A DNA stretch of 64,000 nucleotides from Panonychus citri. Taxonomy: Eukaryota > Arthropoda > Arachnida > Trombidiformes > Tetranychidae. Each line of letters starts with the position of its first letter. Within the stretch, counting starts at the first letter, position 1. This document shows positions 60,825-64,000 of the stretch, in pieces. Position numbers and translations under genes: made by a program. The notes under the pieces were generated by a model, which was not told where the DNA came from, did no database searches, and worked only from the letters and a program-made list of their open reading frames with translations. The stretch lies in assembly GCF_014898815.1 (NCBI RefSeq), contig NW_026515406.1, positions 1,302,001-1,366,000 on the forward strand, written 5' to 3'.

Positions 60825-63800
60825 TTCATTTGCTCATAATGAGTTGAAATAATATTATCTTTATCAAATGAGTTGTTATTGTTATCCAATTTTTTTTTCA
60901 TGATTATAACAGATAAATGCTCAGATGTACTATGTATCTGAATTCCTAAATTTCTGGATGTGTTCAGACAGATGAAGATAAAATTTTCTGTGTGTTTATT
61001 ATGATGATAAAAGTTTCAACTCCCATGCAACTTGCTGTCAACTGCACCATGAAAGTAACATTGCAATTCAATTAAAAATAATCTTTTCTCTGAGTTGGAA
61101 TTTTTTTCATCTCCACAACCATCATCATCATCACCATCTCTCTCTCTCTCTCTCTCTTACAGTTTTCAACACTTTTATCATGACGATAAAAAGGATGAAC
61201 ATGATCCTGATGATGATAACTCTCTTACTGATATTCCATTGAATTTAATCTTTAATCTCTACTGAATTTGAATGGCTCATGATCATCATGATGGTGGGAA
61301 TACTTTGTGTCACCATTTTTTGTGCTGTTGTTGTAATTGAATCAGCTAATTGTTGCAAGGTTATATTACTTTCATTCTCAATGATTTTTTATCCACCATG
61401 AAAATGATACTTTTTATATTAATGTTATCATTTCATGAGGGAAAAAAGTTCTGATTCCATGTCCCTCCAACAATTCATTTGTTATAATTCATTTGTTTCT
61501 AAATTCTCTCAATTCTGATTACATGATATCTTCGTGACTCTTTTTCATATACATTATTTTTGTATCATAATCTTTTTGATTAATGTTCATGAGAGGATTC
61601 ATTTGGTTCGTGATGAATAAATTTCATGCTTTTCATGTTCAATATTCAAATGAAATCTCATCCGATAAACATGGTAGCTCAATTTATTTACAAATACGAA
61701 ATAAGTTCATATGAGATGAGCATTTTTCACCCCTCGAACTGTCATTATTATCATTAGTTTAGTACATTTTTTCACAATTAACATTCGATAACCATAATTG
61801 ATAGTTCATTTTGGACAATAAATTATTAGTTCTAATAAATATCGTTTTTTGAACTGTTCGAACAGTTTTTTTGCCTCTTTTTCTTCCCTCGATTTTTTCT
61901 TCCTTAACCTAACCCATTGGCTGAACTTATACTCCAATGAACAATTTACAGACGATGATTAATCTTAATCATTTGCTGTTGATTTTCTGGCACAATCGAT
62001 GAGGTTTTGAATATGATTCCATTTGTTGATCAAGAGAAACAAAAGTTTACCTTGATTGTTACCTTTTCCAATTCAGAGACAGTCCTTTGTCTATGATAAT
62101 TTGGTGACATTTTTAATTGAAATTAATTGTTCCCAGAGTAACTATTAACTTTATCCTGATAATGAGGACAAAAAAAGTTTGCTGATGATGGTGCAACTTT
62201 AATCAGGACAATCAATACATTTTACATTGATTGTTAATCATCCAAGTAGTAACAATAAAGATCATTAACTAATCATAACAGTTTAATCAATATTGATTAT
62301 TACCATGATGATGATAACACTTTCATCTTATTCAAATTATAATGATAATCAAAAGATGATTTTGATATGACAATTGAGCTGAACATTGATTTAGATTGAA
62401 ATTATTTGTTATTTCAAATGATGATGATTTTGGATCAATGAAAATTTTTGATTACTTTGAATCTTTACCAATTGATAATGATGATTGAGGATGATCATGA
62501 AAAGGTTTATTCAAGATGATGATCGATATTAGTTATATCATCATCATCATCATCATTGTCCCAATAATACAAGTCAACCTATTGAAAGATAATATGAAAC
62601 TAGTTGAAATATATTTTCATCTTGATTTTGAATTCATTTGCTGCAATTCAGTGATGATGATGATCCTTATGATGACTTTTATCATCAGAAGAAAGAGAAG
62701 GAGAAAGAGGATGATCACCATGAAGATGAAAACATGAGACTTTGAATGAAACTGATAATGGATAATCAATATATCTATTTCAGGTTCAATTCAGTTACGA
62801 TGTTTTCTCATTCTTGATTCACTTTTTACAAACTTCCTTCTCCTTCATCCATAACTCACCAAGATGTGAAAAAAATTATTCCAAAGTTGTGAGTGGAAAA
62901 AAATTACATTTAAACTCATCCCTTTATCGAAATCACAATGAAAACTAATTATTCCCAATCAATAGTCTATCCCAATGAAGCTTTGATATCCAGAAAAAAA
63001 AATTCTTGCTGATTTATTTCAATAACTCTTCATCCATGTCCAGTCCATTGTCCAGTTTCATAAGAAAACAGCCAGAAAACTCAACACTCACCCTAATGGA
63101 CTAACCAACATTAACCTTAGCTAACTCAAAGATTCAAGTATTGTCTTAATAACGATAATAATTGACTAATAGTAAACTCAATAGGTATCATGAAAATATC
63201 AAAATTAATGAGAAAACCTCTTGAAAAAAAGTTCCAAGAAATTTGAGATAAAAAAATGAGCTCTAATTTTTTTTACTCTCCAAATGTTATCATTATATTA
63301 TTTCATCCTGAGCAATAATAATCATGATCATGATCATGATCATCATCTTTAGTAACAACAACAACAAGTTATCATGATGTCAAATTGAGCGAGAGAGAAG
63401 CAGCTATTTTCCCACCCCACCCTTGATAAACTTCCCACCAATAAGTATCTCAACTTACCTTAAAGGCAAGTTAATAGTTATCATCATCATTATCATGATT
63501 CAGTTCAATTTTCATGGTGAAAAAAATACTAAAATCATTTTAAACAAAATGCTGCCGGTTGATTGCATTTACTTTATCAAAATGTAGTTTATATTTTATT
63601 TTTAGGCTCATGTTTATCCGTTGATTGTAATCATATTATCATTAGATGAAAATGAAAATCGCAATCAATTGTAAATTGTTTTGCTCAATCAACTGTTAGA
63701 CTAACGGTATTTCATCATCTCATGAATAGCTATTCTGAAGAGGAAAAGAAGGAGGAAAAATTTTTCTCCTAAATAAAATATGTTATTACCCTGAAATCTC

Positions 63801-64000
63801 ATGTATTCAGTTCAATGAAAGAAGATGTAAAAAAAGATTCAATGTTTTTTTCTCGATGCAAAAAAGTTCAGTTTCTCAGAGTTGTAATTAAAAGACTCTC
63901 CATATATTTACATTGTTGAATTTGAGTTTATCATGGTGCTCATCATGAATAACAATTTTCGGCTTATGAAAAAAGTAAATGCTGAGAGTCACCATGACAA

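Larger units (their letters stand above)
55012..64000 (+). other. giant neuroligin intron, continued
   Basis: No exon on either strand is convincing. The sequence repeats the style of 41.8-53 kb: (ATG)n and (CAT)n tracts (55620-55650, 56570-56587, 57372-57393, 58247-58276, 60799-60824), GA tracts (59870-59890) and a CT tract (about 61138-61160). Further A-tract GTTC motifs occur. If neuroligin continues, its next exon lies past the window. Confidence 0.55.

Noticed and set aside
1..64000. CRISPR arrays, operons, prokaryotic insertion sequences
   Set aside because: Introns, TATA promoters and animal gene families show nuclear eukaryotic DNA. The short direct repeats present are microsatellites without spacer structure.

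Overview
The window is eukaryotic, AT-rich and split by introns that are mostly short (GT...AG). The proteins look arthropod: neuroligin, Utx, a CUB-domain secreted protein and a Tyr/Ala/Pro-rich cuticle-like protein. Compact genes, Asn/His-rich homopolymer tracts and the protein set suggest an acariform mite, perhaps a spider mite such as Tetranychus. That placement is inferred from general resemblance and was not tested by a search. Layout: 1-1722 (+) is the 3' part of a TMEM151-like membrane protein gene. 2469-4354 (+) is a secreted CUB protein with its TATA box. 5269-8345 (+) is a sorting nexin of the SNX19 type. 9270-10525 (+) is a C11orf54-type zinc ester hydrolase. 11379-13817 (-) is a secreted M14 carboxypeptidase. 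16325-16712 (-) is a small Tyr-rich secreted protein. 18450-20510 is a broken second copy of the C11orf54 region. It runs into an intact AKAP17A homologue at 20287-22003 (-), whose own C-terminal piece is duplicated as a remnant at 10621-10825. 23756-24675 (-) is a TACO1 homologue. 25740-33753 (+) is a full-length Utx/KDM6A histone H3K27 demethylase gene, with TPRs followed by JmjC and a zinc-binding end. Its 3' half is repeated in tandem at about 36240-40590, giving a second JmjC gene without TPRs. 41167-41807 (+) holds the first two coding exons of a neuroligin. Everything from 41808 to the end looks like its next intron, which is over 22 kb, is full of ATG/CAT microsatellites, and carries one nested opposite-strand gene: a divergent ELO-family (ELOVL-like) protein at 53677-55011. 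The genes are mostly unrelated housekeeping or developmental genes and do not form a pathway. What links them is genome dynamics. Two segmental duplications (C11orf54/AKAP17A and Utx) both show patchworks of near-identical and strongly diverged blocks, which points to gene conversion. Two families of short terminal-inverted-repeat elements and a mariner-like remnant are present. The features most worth a second look are: the Utx duplication, in which the full-length copy has lost the GT splice donor before its JmjC exons while the short copy keeps it; the ELO-like protein whose HxxHH box reads HxxYH and which has a roughly 170-residue acidic Ser/Thr/Val-rich extension; and a short A-tract motif (A5-9 followed by GTTC) that recurs through the giant neuroligin intron. 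All exon limits were read by eye from splice consensus, reading phase and remembered family patterns. No alignment or database search was run.
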